Shown piece by piece: positions 26,948 to 37,015 of a DNA stretch of 64,000 nucleotides. Position numbers and translations under genes: made by a program. Location of the stretch: NCBI RefSeq assembly GCF_003429005.1, contig NZ_QVQV01000002.1, forward strand, positions 1 through 64,000. Direction: 5' to 3'. The notes beneath the pieces were generated by a model. The model was given only the letters and a program-made list of their open reading frames with translations, searched no databases and was not told the DNA's origin. Source of the stretch: Paraburkholderia sp. DHOC27 (GTDB lineage: Bacteria > Pseudomonadota > Gammaproteobacteria > Burkholderiales > Burkholderiaceae). The first letter of the stretch is position 1. Each line of letters begins with the position of its first letter.

Positions 26948-26951
<4 letters not shown>
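24996..26951 (-). CDS. IolD-like ThDP-dependent ring hydrolase (651 aa)
   Basis: Thiamine-diphosphate enzyme closest to 3D-(3,5/4)-trihydroxycyclohexane-1,2-dione hydrolase, the ring-opening step of inositol breakdown. ThDP glutamate is Glu111 in FQCRNEVAMTH. The diphosphate/metal motif is GDGS at 519-522 with Asn547 (FDN). Length matches IolD (about 640 aa) with an extra 30-residue N-terminal extension. Its start overlaps the stop of the ABC ATPase in ATGA. Together with MocA/IolG-type and IolE-type genes just upstream it points to a cyclic polyol as substrate. The exact substrate may differ from inositol because IolB, IolC and IolJ are missing. Confidence 0.85.
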
Positions 26952-27718
<767 letters not shown>

Positions 27719-27740
27719 GGCATCGAGTCCTGACGGCGCG

Positions 27741-28562
27741 CTATACGTCGAGCCGGGCGAGAAACGCGCGGCTCTCGTCGAGGATCTGCTGTTCGCTCAG
27801 ATCGAATCCGTAGACCTGTGCCTCGTATTCGACCGACAGCGCACCGTCATAACCGATCTCACGCAGCCGTGCGATGAGCGCGTCGAAGTCGATGCCGCCC
27901 TTGCCGAGCGGTGGAAACGAAAAATCGGGAAAGTGGCCGGCGCCGTCTTTCATGTGCACATGGGCGATGCGGTCGCCGAAACGATCCACGATCTCGAGCG
28001 GATTCGCGCCCTGCACGGCGATATGGCTCGGGTCGAAATTGACCTTGAACGGCACGCCTGGCAGATCGGCGGCAAGCTGCGCGTAGTCATCCGCGCAATG
28101 AAACAGATGACCGGCAATCGCTTCGATGCCCACTTCCACATCCATCGGACGCGCGTGTTCGATGACTTCCGCCACCGCGTCGGCGAACCAGCGCCAGCCG
28201 TCGTCTTCACTGGTGCTCGCGGCAAGCGGTCCCGACAGAATGTGGACGTAACGCGTGTCCATATCCACCGCGAGCTTGCAGCAGCCTTTGACGAACCCGA
28301 TCGCCTCGCGGCGCTGGCGCGCCTCGGGATGCAGCATGGCAATATGCGCGCCCACCGCAGCCACCCGCAGATTCGCGCGATGAATGGCGCTCAGCACATC
28401 GGCGCGCTCCTGCAGCGAGGTGGCGGGCGTGATATGCGCGGCGGCCCACGGCAGGGTTTCCGCGTTCAGTTCGATGCCTGCATAGCCCGCGTTTTTCACG
28501 TCACTCACGACTTCGGTGAGCGTGCGCTCTGGCAGCCCCACCGAATGAAATGCAGCGTACAT
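27741..28562 (-). CDS. Sugar-phosphate isomerase/epimerase family protein, IolE/IolI type (273 aa)
   Basis: TIM barrel of the xylose isomerase-like superfamily. Expected metal ligands are in VGIEAI, NFDPSH, HVHMKD and SVEYEAQ. In inositol pathways such proteins act as inosose dehydratase or isomerase. Position between the dehydrogenase and the ABC ATPase supports a catabolic step after oxidation of a polyol. GGAGA precedes the ATG. Confidence 0.83.
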   Translation of the reverse strand: MYAAFHSVGLPERTLTEVVSDVKNAGYAGIELNAETLPWAAAHITPATSLQERADVLSAIHRANLRVAAVGAHIAMLHPEARQRREAIGFVKGCCKLAVDMDTRYVHILSGPLAASTSEDDGWRWFADAVAEVIEHARPMDVEVGIEAIAGHLFHCADDYAQLAADLPGVPFKVNFDPSHIAVQGANPLEIVDRFGDRIAHVHMKDGAGHFPDFSFPPLGKGGIDFDALIARLREIGYDGALSVEYEAQVYGFDLSEQQILDESRAFLARLDV

Positions 28563-28624
28563 GGTGTTCTCCTTCGACCGGCGGCGTCCATGCCGCCGGT
28601 TTCAAAGCGTCGTCCAGGGTAACG

Positions 28625-29746
28625 TCAATACGCGGGCAGATGAAACGGCGCATCCACCGGTAATGGCAGGTCCACCCAACGGCCTTCGTTCTTCGAAATG
28701 TAGGCGCCCTGCACCACTTCCTGCGCGCGCAGACCGTCCAGACCCGACGCGATTGGCGGCGTGCCCTCGCGAATGCTCCGGCAGAACGCCGCGAACTGCG
28801 CGGCATACGGGCTCTTGCGCGGCGGAAAAATCTTGATCCAGCCGCCTTCGAAGGTGTTCCACCACGCATCCGGGTAATGGGCTTCGCGCAGCACGTCCGG
28901 CAGATCGCGCGCATGACGTTCGGTGTAGATGGCGAGCGGCGCGGCATGAAACGGGTTGAGCGTTTCGCTCGCAATGTGGATGGTGCCTTCGGTGCCGTAC
29001 AGGTCGGTGCCGTCGCCGATAGCCGGCGAGTAGCGATCCGACGACAGGCCACCGCGCGCGCCGCTGGCAAAGCGTGTCAGCAGCCAGACGTTGTCGTCGA
29101 CCTTTTCGGGAAGCACGTGATGCGACAGTTCCGCGAACACGCCGGTGATCTCGCCGAGTAGATGACGCGCCAGGTCGATGCGGTGAATGGTCAGGTCGAT
29201 GATGGTGGCCCCGCCCGACTGCGCAAGGTCGTAGCGGTAGCGCGATGCCGCCGGATACGCCGAGGCCTTCTCCGAATACACCGAACGAAACGCGTGCACG
29301 TCGCCGATAAAGCCGGAGTCGATCAGGTGTTTGGCAATCTGCACCTGCGACCAGCAGCGCTGGTTGAAGCCCACCTGCAGCACGACGCCGGCATCGTCGG
29401 CGGCCTTGACGATGCGCGCCGCGGACTGGATATCGAGCGCGAGCGGCTTTTCGCAGAGAATGTGCTTGCCCGCCTGCGCCGCTGCGACCGCCGCTTCCTC
29501 GTGACGATTGTTAGGTGTCGCAACGATCACCGCGTCGACCTCGCTGGAATCGAGCAGGCTCGCGAGCGTTTCGAAAGCGCGCCCGCCGCCGGATTCCGCA
29601 GCGAGCTTCGCGGCGCGTTCGTGGTTGGGATCGTAGATACCGACCACCTTCGCGAGCCCCGAATTCATCACGGTTGGAATGTGGCTCAGATGCATGATGG
29701 CACCCGCGCCAATCAAACCGATCCCCAGTTGCTTCTCATTGGCCAT
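28625..29746 (-). CDS. Gfo/Idh/MocA-family oxidoreductase (373 aa)
   Basis: NAD(P)-dependent dehydrogenase of sugars and cyclitols. Nucleotide motif GLIGAGAIMHLSH is near residue 8-20, and the catalytic EKP motif is CEKPLALD. I took the ATG at 29746 (MANEKQLG); an ATG two codons earlier is possible and a longer frame to 29824 runs into the permease gene. Likely performs the first oxidation of the imported substrate. Confidence 0.87.
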   Translation of the reverse strand: MANEKQLGIGLIGAGAIMHLSHIPTVMNSGLAKVVGIYDPNHERAAKLAAESGGGRAFETLASLLDSSEVDAVIVATPNNRHEEAAVAAAQAGKHILCEKPLALDIQSAARIVKAADDAGVVLQVGFNQRCWSQVQIAKHLIDSGFIGDVHAFRSVYSEKASAYPAASRYRYDLAQSGGATIIDLTIHRIDLARHLLGEITGVFAELSHHVLPEKVDDNVWLLTRFASGARGGLSSDRYSPAIGDGTDLYGTEGTIHIASETLNPFHAAPLAIYTERHARDLPDVLREAHYPDAWWNTFEGGWIKIFPPRKSPYAAQFAAFCRSIREGTPPIASGLDGLRAQEVVQGAYISKNEGRWVDLPLPVDAPFHLPAY

Positions 29747-29771
29747 GATCATTCCCGAATGGATAAACAGG

Positions 29772-30749
29772 CTATTTGATGATGCGAATCTTGCCGCGCC
29801 GGATCGACACCAGCACGGACACAATCAGCACGGCGCCGGTCAGCACCGTCTGCACGTTGGTGGAGACACCGAGAATCACGAGGCCATTGGCGAGCGCCGT
29901 CATGACCAGACTGCCGACCACCGTGCCGACAATGGAGCCCATGCCGCCCGTCAACGGTGTGCCGCCGATCACCACCGCCGAGATGGCCATCAGCTCGAAA
30001 CCGATGCCGGTGGTGGGACTGCCCGAACCGATCTGCGCAGTGAGGATGCCGCCGCCCATGCCCGCCATGAAGCCCGAGAGGATGAACATGGCGAGCTTCA
30101 CCCCGCGGATCTGTACGCCGAGGATGCGGGTCTTTTCTTCATCGCCGCCGATCGCGAAGACGTAGCGGCCGAAGGTGGTGAACTTGAGCAGGAGGCCCGT
30201 AAGCACCGCAGCGATCAGCATGATCACGAACGGCACAGGCGGATTGCCGAGTGCGTTGTACGGATCGGTGAGCGAGATGGAGACCGGCGTGCCCTGGGTC
30301 AGCATCACGGTGGTGCCGCGCGCCATGGACAGCATGCCGAGCGTCACCACGAACGACGGGATGCGCCCCCACACGAACAGCGCGCCGTTCACCATGCCGA
30401 TCACCGCGCCCACCAGCATGGCCACCACGAACGCCCATACGCCCAGTTGCGGTGTGAAGTACGCGGCGCACACGCCGGCCAGCGCCATCGACGAACCCAC
30501 GCTCAGGTCGATGCTGCCGCCGATGATCACGAAGGTGAGACCGATCGCCACCACGCACAGCACCGCGCCGTTTTGCAGCACGGTGCCGAGATTGGCGAGC
30601 GTCAGAAAACGATCCGGCGCGAGCACTCCGAACACCAGCACCACCAGCACGAGCGCCAGATACGCGATGTAATGCGCGACGAATTCGCCGAAATCGAAGC
30701 GCTTGCGGTCCGGTGGCACAGCGGGCAAGGAGTGGTTCGTCGTGGCCAT
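29772..30749 (-). CDS. Ribose-type ABC importer permease (325 aa)
   Basis: Integral membrane subunit of the RbsC family with eight to ten helices. Signature segments are the GGSIDLSVGSSMAL loop and GGTPLTGGMGSIVGT. The gene starts four bases after the binding-protein stop. One copy, so it works as a homodimer with the single-domain ATPase. Confidence 0.9.
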   Translation of the reverse strand: MATTNHSLPAVPPDRKRFDFGEFVAHYIAYLALVLVVLVFGVLAPDRFLTLANLGTVLQNGAVLCVVAIGLTFVIIGGSIDLSVGSSMALAGVCAAYFTPQLGVWAFVVAMLVGAVIGMVNGALFVWGRIPSFVVTLGMLSMARGTTVMLTQGTPVSISLTDPYNALGNPPVPFVIMLIAAVLTGLLLKFTTFGRYVFAIGGDEEKTRILGVQIRGVKLAMFILSGFMAGMGGGILTAQIGSGSPTTGIGFELMAISAVVIGGTPLTGGMGSIVGTVVGSLVMTALANGLVILGVSTNVQTVLTGAVLIVSVLVSIRRGKIRIIK

Positions 30750-30753
30750 GAAG

Positions 30754-31818
30754 TTACTCTTTGATCTTCAACGGGAACGTCTGACTTTTTGCCTGCGGGT
30801 TGTAGGTCAGCGAATAGTCCTTCACGTTATAAGGCGGCTGCGAATCGATGAACTGCTGCTTGAATTTCGCAAACGACGCGGAATCGACGTCGAGCAGACT
30901 CAGGCGGATGTCCTTGTTGAGCGGATCGTGGCCGTTCACCTTGTCATAGGCGATCATCACGGCGAAGCCCAATTGCAGCCAGTGGCCACCCGTGGAGAAG
31001 ATGTAGTCGGTTTTCTGCGAGATCAGATCGAGCGCCTGCGGCACGAGGTCCATGCCTGCGAGCTTGATCTCGTCGGAGCGGCCGGCCTGGCGAATCGCAC
31101 GAAACGCGCCGAGGCACAGCGCGTCGTTGTAGCACCACACGCCGTCGATCTGGCCTTTGCCATGCGCGGAGAGCACGTTCTGCATGGCCTTGTAGCCGAG
31201 GTCTTCCGATTCCCCCACGCCCACGTACTGCACGAGTTCGACGCCCGGATGCTGCTTGATGGCTTCGTTCAGGCCTTTCTCGCGGCCTTCCGCCACCGAC
31301 GAGCCAGGCAGACCGCCGAGGCCCACCAGCTTCTTCGAGCCGGCCGCAATCAGATGCTCGGCGATCGAGTGGCCCGCGTACACGTCGTCTGGGCCGATGA
31401 ATGCCAGATACGGCGCGTCCTTGTTGTCCGCCGGGAAGCCAGGATAGCGGTCGACGATCATGATGGGCAGATTGGCGCGATTGGCGATACGGATCAGACC
31501 CGGTGCGCTCGCGGTGGATTGCGGCGTGACGACCAGCGCCTGCACGCCGCGCGAAACCAGTGACTGCACGTCGCTGATCTGCTTCTCTTCACGATTTTCC
31601 GCACCGACCACCACCAGTTTGGCGCCGAGTTGTGTCGCCACGTACTGCGCGAACGAAACCGCGCGGACCCAGAACGGATTGTCGAGCGTAGGGATCGACA
31701 CGCCAATCGTGATGTCCTTCGACTGCGCCGAGGCCGGCGCTGCGTAGCTCATCACGCACGACAGCAACAGGGCCCCGAAAACGCGCAACAGCGCGCCACG
31801 CCTTGATACGCTGAACAT
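30754..31818 (-). CDS. Periplasmic sugar-binding protein, ribose type (354 aa)
   Basis: Signal peptide 1-31 (LLLSCVMSYAAPASAQ) then the periplasmic-binding type 1 fold beginning KDITIGVSIPTLDNPFWV. The YNDALCLGAFRAI region is a normal ligand-side loop. AGGAGA lies eight bases before the ATG. First gene of cluster 1; ligand unknown, cyclitol predicted from the enzymes. Confidence 0.9.
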   Translation of the reverse strand: MFSVSRRGALLRVFGALLLSCVMSYAAPASAQSKDITIGVSIPTLDNPFWVRAVSFAQYVATQLGAKLVVVGAENREEKQISDVQSLVSRGVQALVVTPQSTASAPGLIRIANRANLPIMIVDRYPGFPADNKDAPYLAFIGPDDVYAGHSIAEHLIAAGSKKLVGLGGLPGSSVAEGREKGLNEAIKQHPGVELVQYVGVGESEDLGYKAMQNVLSAHGKGQIDGVWCYNDALCLGAFRAIRQAGRSDEIKLAGMDLVPQALDLISQKTDYIFSTGGHWLQLGFAVMIAYDKVNGHDPLNKDIRLSLLDVDSASFAKFKQQFIDSQPPYNVKDYSLTYNPQAKSQTFPLKIKE

Positions 31819-32154
31819 GATTGTCTCCTGTCTTGGGATTCTGACACCCCATTTAGCTGCGTCTATTGGGTCCGAATGCCACCGGACGAGTTAAATATAG
31901 GAGCGCGTCTCACTATCGTCAACGTCGTTGCGCGTTTTAAACGCTAGCACTAACCCTGGTGATGCTGTTTTTAGCGGAAATACACGGATTGTTGCAGCGG
32001 CGAGTTGACAGCAGCCGTCAAATATCCGATAAATGGGCGTTCGCGTTGCGCTATACGCAACACGGAATCATTGGATGGCACAAGAACGGGTTACTCGCTA
32101 TGATGACGAGCAACAGGCCGGCAAAGACAGGCATTCGAATCTGAGAGGCGAACA
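31819..32154. other. Divergent promoter region of cluster 1 and its IclR regulator
   Basis: No gene seen. It separates the binding-protein start (31818) and the IclR GTG (32155). It should hold both promoters and contains a 13-bp inverted repeat at 31932-31944. Confidence 0.65.
31932..31944. promoter_or_regulatory. Inverted repeat, candidate IclR-family operator
   Basis: GCGTTTTAAACGC: GCGTTT and AAACGC are exact reverse complements around one T. It lies 114 bases before the binding-protein start, in the shared control region. Confidence 0.4.
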
Positions 32155-32958
32155 GTGGAAATTCGATCAGTTACCAAAGCCATCCGTTTGATGGAAGCGC
32201 TGGCGGACGCCGAGGGCCCCGTGGGCGTGACGGAATTGGCGCGCCAGGTGGACATGGACAAAAGCTCGGTCTCGCGCATGCTGCGCACGCTGGAGACGGC
32301 GGGCTACGTGTCGCAGGATCCCGTAAGCAAGAGCTATCTGCTCGGCTTGACGCTCGTCCACCTCGGGCAAAAGGTGCTGCGGCGCCTGAATCTGCGCAAC
32401 GCGGCACGCGGTTCGCTCGAAGCGCTCGCCATGAAGTCGGGCGAGTGCGCGCATATCGCGGTGCTGGTGGGCGGACGTGCGCTGTATATCGACCAGGCGA
32501 CGCCGGCACGCGGCGTGAGTATCGACGCACCGGTCGGTACGCTCGCACCGCTGCATTGCACGGCGCTCGGCAAATGCCTGCTGGCATTTCAACCGGCTCT
32601 CGCCATCGAGGCGCTGTTGCCTTCGTTGAATCTGGAAGCGTTCACGCGCCGCACGCTGACCGACATCGGCTCGATTACACGTGATCTGGAGCAGGTGCGC
32701 GAGCGGCAGGTGTCGTTCGACGACGAAGAGTTCAGCGTGGGTGTGCGCTGCATCGCCACGCCCGTGTTCAAGCACGATGGCACGGTGGCTGCGGCGATTG
32801 GCCTGTCCGGTCCGAGTCCGCGCGTCACTGATGAACGGCTGCGCGAATGGGAGACCATGCTGCGCGAGGAAGCAATGTCGGTCTCGATGCAGTTGGGTTG
32901 GGAACCGCCCGCGTCGATGCAACGCGCCAAGGTCGATGAGACCAGCTTGAACAATTGA
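32155..32958 (+). CDS. IclR-family transcriptional regulator (267 aa)
   Basis: N-terminal winged HTH (TKAIRLMEALADAEGPVGVTELARQ, KSSVSRMLRTLETAGYV), then the IclR effector domain with ALYIDQATPARGVSIDAPVGTLAPLHCTALGK (shown in part). GTG start with GAGAGG upstream. Divergent from cluster 1, so most likely its regulator, sensing a pathway metabolite. Confidence 0.88.
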   Translation: MEIRSVTKAIRLMEALADAEGPVGVTELARQVDMDKSSVSRMLRTLETAGYVSQDPVSKSYLLGLTLVHLGQKVLRRLNLRNAARGSLEALAMKSGECAHIAVLVGGRALYIDQATPARGVSIDAPVGTLAPLHCTALGKCLLAFQPALAIEALLPSLNLEAFTRRTLTDIGSITRDLEQVRERQVSFDDEEFSVGVRCIATPVFKHDGTVAAAIGLSGPSPRVTDERLREWETMLREEAMSVSMQLGWEPPASMQRAKVDETSLNN

Positions 32959-32967
32959 AGGCACGGC

Positions 32968-32986
32968 GGGCGGCGCGCGGCCGCCC
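32968..32986. terminator. G/C-rich stem-loop between convergent genes
   Basis: GGGCGGC (32968-32974) and GCCGCCC (32980-32986) pair around GCGCG, inside a wider GCAC...GTGC frame, ten bases after the IclR stop. No T tract. Confidence 0.45.
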
Positions 32987-33006
32987 CTGTGCACTGGCGG
33001 TTTGAA

Positions 33007-35106
33007 TCAAGCCGCCGTCGATCCGCTCACGCGCACTTCCGAGGTCGACAACGCGCCCTCCTCGATCAGCAAACCAATGCCGCCATTCTCATACGGCGTG
33101 GTTTCATCGCGTACCGAGAACACCGGCTGGCCGTCCACCGAACAGGTGATCTGCGGCCCGTTCAAGGTCACGCTCATCAAATACGGCTGTTCGAGGTGCC
33201 ACGCAAAGGCCTGCTCGCCGAGCACGGTGCGCTTGTCATCGCGCACCTTGACGAGCCGCAGGAAGCCGTCACGTGACAGCAAGAGCGCGTAATAGCGGCG
33301 CAATCCCTGCACGCGAAACGCGAGGCCGCCCTTGTGTCCAAGGTGCACCGTGAGGCTCGACGAAACGGTGTAATCGCTCCATTGGCGCGTGCCGTGAATG
33401 ATGATGCCTTCGCCCACGCTCTGCGAAATGCGGAACGCCGCGGGGAAATTCTTGCTGAAGATGCTCACGCTATTGATCCACGCGAGCCGCCAGAAATCGC
33501 CGGGTTCGTCAGGACGACGCAGCCGCAATTCCGGCGCGCCATCCACGCGCAGATAGTCGACCAGCACGGTGCCCTTCGCGCTCGGCGCCGTGGTGGTCAG
33601 ATTGAAGCCGATCTGCTGGATTGGCTGGCCGCCGGTATCGGGCAAACGCCAGCGCAGCAGCGTGCTTTGTCCTGGCGAGAGCGTGTGCGGTTCGCTGTCG
33701 ATGGCAGTGAGCGTGTCGCCCTTGCCATACACCTTCAGGCGCAGATTGACCGATACCGGCGCCGCATTGCCTGGCTCCGCGCTCACGCTCGCTTCGAGCC
33801 ATTGACCGGAGTAGACCAGCGGCGTCGCCATCAACTCGTACACCGGCATTTGTGGCGTATTCGATGGCGAGAATGTAGGCGTCATTGCCGAGAGCCGCTG
33901 CCCTTGCGCGAGCGAAGCGAAACGCAGCGCCAGTTTGCCGCCACTGTTTTCGACGCTCAATCCTTCCGCGGAGGCCCCCGCCTCGAACCCCTGCACACTG
34001 CCTGGCAACGAGAAATGAAACAGCGCGCCGTTCTTCGGCGCATCCGGCGCGGGCATGCCGGCGAGCTGATAGCCGAAGCCGGCGATTTGATAAGCAATCC
34101 GAACCGCATCCGTGACCGCGTTACCGCCATCTGCTGAGGAAATCAGCATGCGGTCCGCAATCGGACCGCGCCAGTCAGGCCCGGCGTTCACGCCGTCCAG
34201 ACCGAGCTTGATACCGAGCAGACAGCCCACGTTGCCCGAATTGCAGTCGGTGTCCCAACCCGAGGTGTTGACAATCGTGAGCGCCTTGTGCAGATCGTCC
34301 GGCGCATACAGCAGGCTCATGATGATGAGCGCGTGATTGGGCACCACATGGCAATTGCCCGGGAATTTGTCGTAGCCGTAGTGATCCTGGATGCGTTGAC
34401 GGCAGTCGCGCCACTCCGGCAACTCGGCGTGCCAGCGGCGTACATCGCCAATCAGGCGGGCAATCAGACTATCTGCCGGGATGGCCGCGAGGCCGGTGTC
34501 GAGCAGATGCTCGATGTCGTTGGACACGAACGCTTCGGCCTCCATCGCGGCCAGCAACTTGGCCGCATGCACTGCTTCGCCGTCATGGCTCACGGTGGCG
34601 GCCTGTTCAGCAAGCTGCGCCGCGAGTTTGGGCTGGCCGGGCGCGACCATCGCCCAACCGTCGATGAAGATCTGCGCGCCGATCTGCTCCGCCACGGTTT
34701 GCCCGTTGACCTCGATCGAGCCGCTCGCGGGCGCCGGAATGCCGCGCTTCAGATTCAGCCACGCGGTATGTTCGCTCGAATTGCCGCTACCGCCCCACCA
34801 CAGGATGGCGCGGTTTTCGACGATGTTGTTGAGCCACGTCTTGCCGATTTCTTCCGCCGAGAGTTCCGGCTTCACGCCGTGTTCGTCGAAGGCGCGCAAA
34901 AACGTGAAGGTGCCGGCGACATCGTCGTCCGTCACGACGAGCGGCACCCCGAGCCGGTCGTGCACGTAGTACTCGATCGTGCCGAGTTCCGCCATGATGC
35001 GCTGGTGCGTCCAGTTCTCGAACGGGCGGCCAAGAAAGACGCCAATCAGCTTGCCCAGCACGCCGGCATAGACGCGTTCCAGATAATCCTGCTGAAGAGA
35101 AGACAT
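33007..35106 (-). CDS. ADP-ribosylglycohydrolase-family protein with C-terminal beta-domains (699 aa)
   Basis: Residues about 8-350 are the ADP-ribosylglycohydrolase fold. Metal motifs are TDDDVAGTF (59-67) and GWDTDCNSGN (283-292), in place of the usual GDDT and GGDTD. The last 350 residues are beta-rich; the final 190 resemble a concanavalin-like or DUF1080-type domain (GGLAFRVQGLRRYYALLL). No signal peptide, so it is cytoplasmic. GGGAGG lies nine bases before the ATG. It is the last gene of an operon with a maltose-type importer, so it is more likely to cut a glycoside bond of an imported compound than to reverse protein ADP-ribosylation. Substrate unknown. Confidence 0.8.
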   Translation of the reverse strand: MSSLQQDYLERVYAGVLGKLIGVFLGRPFENWTHQRIMAELGTIEYYVHDRLGVPLVVTDDDVAGTFTFLRAFDEHGVKPELSAEEIGKTWLNNIVENRAILWWGGSGNSSEHTAWLNLKRGIPAPASGSIEVNGQTVAEQIGAQIFIDGWAMVAPGQPKLAAQLAEQAATVSHDGEAVHAAKLLAAMEAEAFVSNDIEHLLDTGLAAIPADSLIARLIGDVRRWHAELPEWRDCRQRIQDHYGYDKFPGNCHVVPNHALIIMSLLYAPDDLHKALTIVNTSGWDTDCNSGNVGCLLGIKLGLDGVNAGPDWRGPIADRMLISSADGGNAVTDAVRIAYQIAGFGYQLAGMPAPDAPKNGALFHFSLPGSVQGFEAGASAEGLSVENSGGKLALRFASLAQGQRLSAMTPTFSPSNTPQMPVYELMATPLVYSGQWLEASVSAEPGNAAPVSVNLRLKVYGKGDTLTAIDSEPHTLSPGQSTLLRWRLPDTGGQPIQQIGFNLTTTAPSAKGTVLVDYLRVDGAPELRLRRPDEPGDFWRLAWINSVSIFSKNFPAAFRISQSVGEGIIIHGTRQWSDYTVSSSLTVHLGHKGGLAFRVQGLRRYYALLLSRDGFLRLVKVRDDKRTVLGEQAFAWHLEQPYLMSVTLNGPQITCSVDGQPVFSVRDETTPYENGGIGLLIEEGALSTSEVRVSGSTAA

Positions 35107-35204
35107 GAATCACACCTCCCAATACGGTACGGTTGACGAAGGTGAAAAGCGAAGTCGCTTGCGAGTCGTCCATTCAGGCACGCAGGCAAAGCACGCGTAT
35201 TCAT

Positions 35205-36038
35205 TCAGCCTTTCACCGATCCGCTTGCCATGCCTTCAATAAAGCGGCGTTGCATGACAAGGAAAAAAATCACCATCGGCGCGACGATCAGCAATGCGGT
35301 GGCCATGATTTCGCCCCAGTCGCTGCTGTACTGTCCGCCCATCGAATAGAAACGCACCACGGCGGTTTGCACGGGCTTTCCCTGCAAAAACGTGGTCGCG
35401 ATCAGAAACTCATTCCATGTATTCATGCCGGTGATGACCGCGACAGTCAACAGACCCGGCGACACCAGCGGCAAGGTCACACGGCTGAACACCTGCCAGC
35501 GCGTGGCGCCGTCCATGATTGCGGCCTCTTCGATTTCTGCCGGAATGGCGAGGAAATACGTGCGCAGCAGAAAAATGGAAAACGGGCTGTAGATGGCCGT
35601 GTAGATCAGCGACGTCGCGACGATGTTGTCCAGCAGATTGAGCTTCGCAAAGCCGAAGTACAGCGGGAACAGATAGAGCTGGATGGGCAGCGTCGTGGTA
35701 GCCAGGAAATACGTGGCCACCCAGCGCGCGCCCCGCACTTTCTGGCGGGCCAGCGCATACGCGGCCATCGAACCCGTGGCGCAGATCAACACGATGGTGA
35801 TGCTCGTCACTTTCACGCTATTGAGCAGCGAGTGCGCCATGTCCGCGTCGCGCCAGGCGTGCAGAAAATTGCGCCACTGCGGCACGTGCGGCAGCGCGAG
35901 CGGATTGGCGACGATTTCCGCGCTCGTCTTCAGCGCACTCACCACCATCAGGGCGAGCGGAAATAGCGCCACCGCCGCGCCGAGTGCAAGGATCACGTAG
36001 GTGATCGTCAAGGTCCCTTTGCCGATGGCGTGGTTCAC
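35205..36038 (-). CDS. Carbohydrate ABC importer permease, MalG type (277 aa)
   Basis: Six-helix permease. The family EAA loop is [20 protein letters not shown], which docks on the ATPase. The start overlaps the stop of the MalF-type gene in ATGA. No ATPase gene is found in this operon. Confidence 0.9.
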   Translation of the reverse strand: MNHAIGKGTLTITYVILALGAAVALFPLALMVVSALKTSAEIVANPLALPHVPQWRNFLHAWRDADMAHSLLNSVKVTSITIVLICATGSMAAYALARQKVRGARWVATYFLATTTLPIQLYLFPLYFGFAKLNLLDNIVATSLIYTAIYSPFSIFLLRTYFLAIPAEIEEAAIMDGATRWQVFSRVTLPLVSPGLLTVAVITGMNTWNEFLIATTFLQGKPVQTAVVRFYSMGGQYSSDWGEIMATALLIVAPMVIFFLVMQRRFIEGMASGSVKG

Positions 36039-36874
36039 GATTCAAGCTCCCGTTGCTGAACGCGAACATAGAAGATCGTCGCCACCAGTCCAAACAGACT
36101 GATGACCAGCGCCACCGCCGCGGCCGGTCCCATCGTGAAGTTGTAGAACGCGTAGCGATACGACAGGGTCGAGAGCACTTCGCTCGAAAACGCCGGACCG
36201 CCCTGCGTGAGCACGTAGACGAAGTCGAAGGCGAGAAACGACCAGATCACGGTCATGATCATCATCAGCACGATCGTGGGCCGGATGGCCGGCAACAGGA
36301 TGTAGCGCATGAGCTGAAAATAGCCGGCGCCGTCGAGACGCGCTGCTTCGATCTGCGAAGGATCGACCTGACGAAACGCCGCAAAGAAGATCACCGCGAG
36401 AAAGCCCCACCAGTGCCACAGATCGACCGAGGCCACCGCCAGCAATGCCGTGGAAGGATGCGCGAGCGGATCGTCGAGATGCACGCCGAAAATATGCAGC
36501 CAGCCAATCAGGCCGCCATCCGGGTTGTAGATCATGCCCTGCCAGATGCGCGCAATCACCACCGTGGCGATAATGGCCGGCAGGAAATACACGATCTGGA
36601 AGAACGTGCGTCCGCGCCGCACCATCAGCAACAACGAGGCGGCCACGAGCCCCATGATGATCGGCACGGTCAGAAACAACGCGGTCCACTTGATGTTGTT
36701 GAGCAGCGCCGAAAAAAACACGGGATCGTCGAACATCGCGCGAAAATTGTCGAGCCCGGCGAAGGTGGGGTCCGAGGTGCCGTCCCACGTCACGAACGCC
36801 ATGCCGAGGGTGAGCAATGCTGGAATCAGGATGATCAGCAGATTGATCAGCAACGCCGGAAAGAGAAACCACAT
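36035..36874 (-). CDS. Carbohydrate ABC importer permease, MalF/UgpA type (279 aa)
   Basis: Six-helix permease with EAA-type loop [19 protein letters not shown]. The protein begins right at the first helix ([14 protein letters not shown]). A TGA lies just upstream in frame, so no longer start is possible; the usual cytoplasmic leader of about ten residues is absent. The ribosome site is weak. Confidence 0.88.
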   Translation of the reverse strand: MWFLFPALLINLLIILIPALLTLGMAFVTWDGTSDPTFAGLDNFRAMFDDPVFFSALLNNIKWTALFLTVPIIMGLVAASLLLMVRRGRTFFQIVYFLPAIIATVVIARIWQGMIYNPDGGLIGWLHIFGVHLDDPLAHPSTALLAVASVDLWHWWGFLAVIFFAAFRQVDPSQIEAARLDGAGYFQLMRYILLPAIRPTIVLMMIMTVIWSFLAFDFVYVLTQGGPAFSSEVLSTLSYRYAFYNFTMGPAAAVALVISLFGLVATIFYVRVQQRELES

Positions 36875-37015
36875 AAAGTCAGCTCACAGCAGCATGGATA
36901 TGGACGTGCGGACTTACGGTCTTACGGTCTTGCGTTCATGCGCGGCCGCCCGCAGACGGTCCGCGCAACGCTGGACGGTTCACTGTCCAGCCGAGGGTTC
37001 AGCTCAGGCTTCAAC

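Noticed and set aside
36042..36872. Minus-strand 276-codon frame parallel to the MalF-type permease
   Set aside because: Same strand, other frame; the permease frame has hydrophobic helices and the EAA loop, this one has neither.
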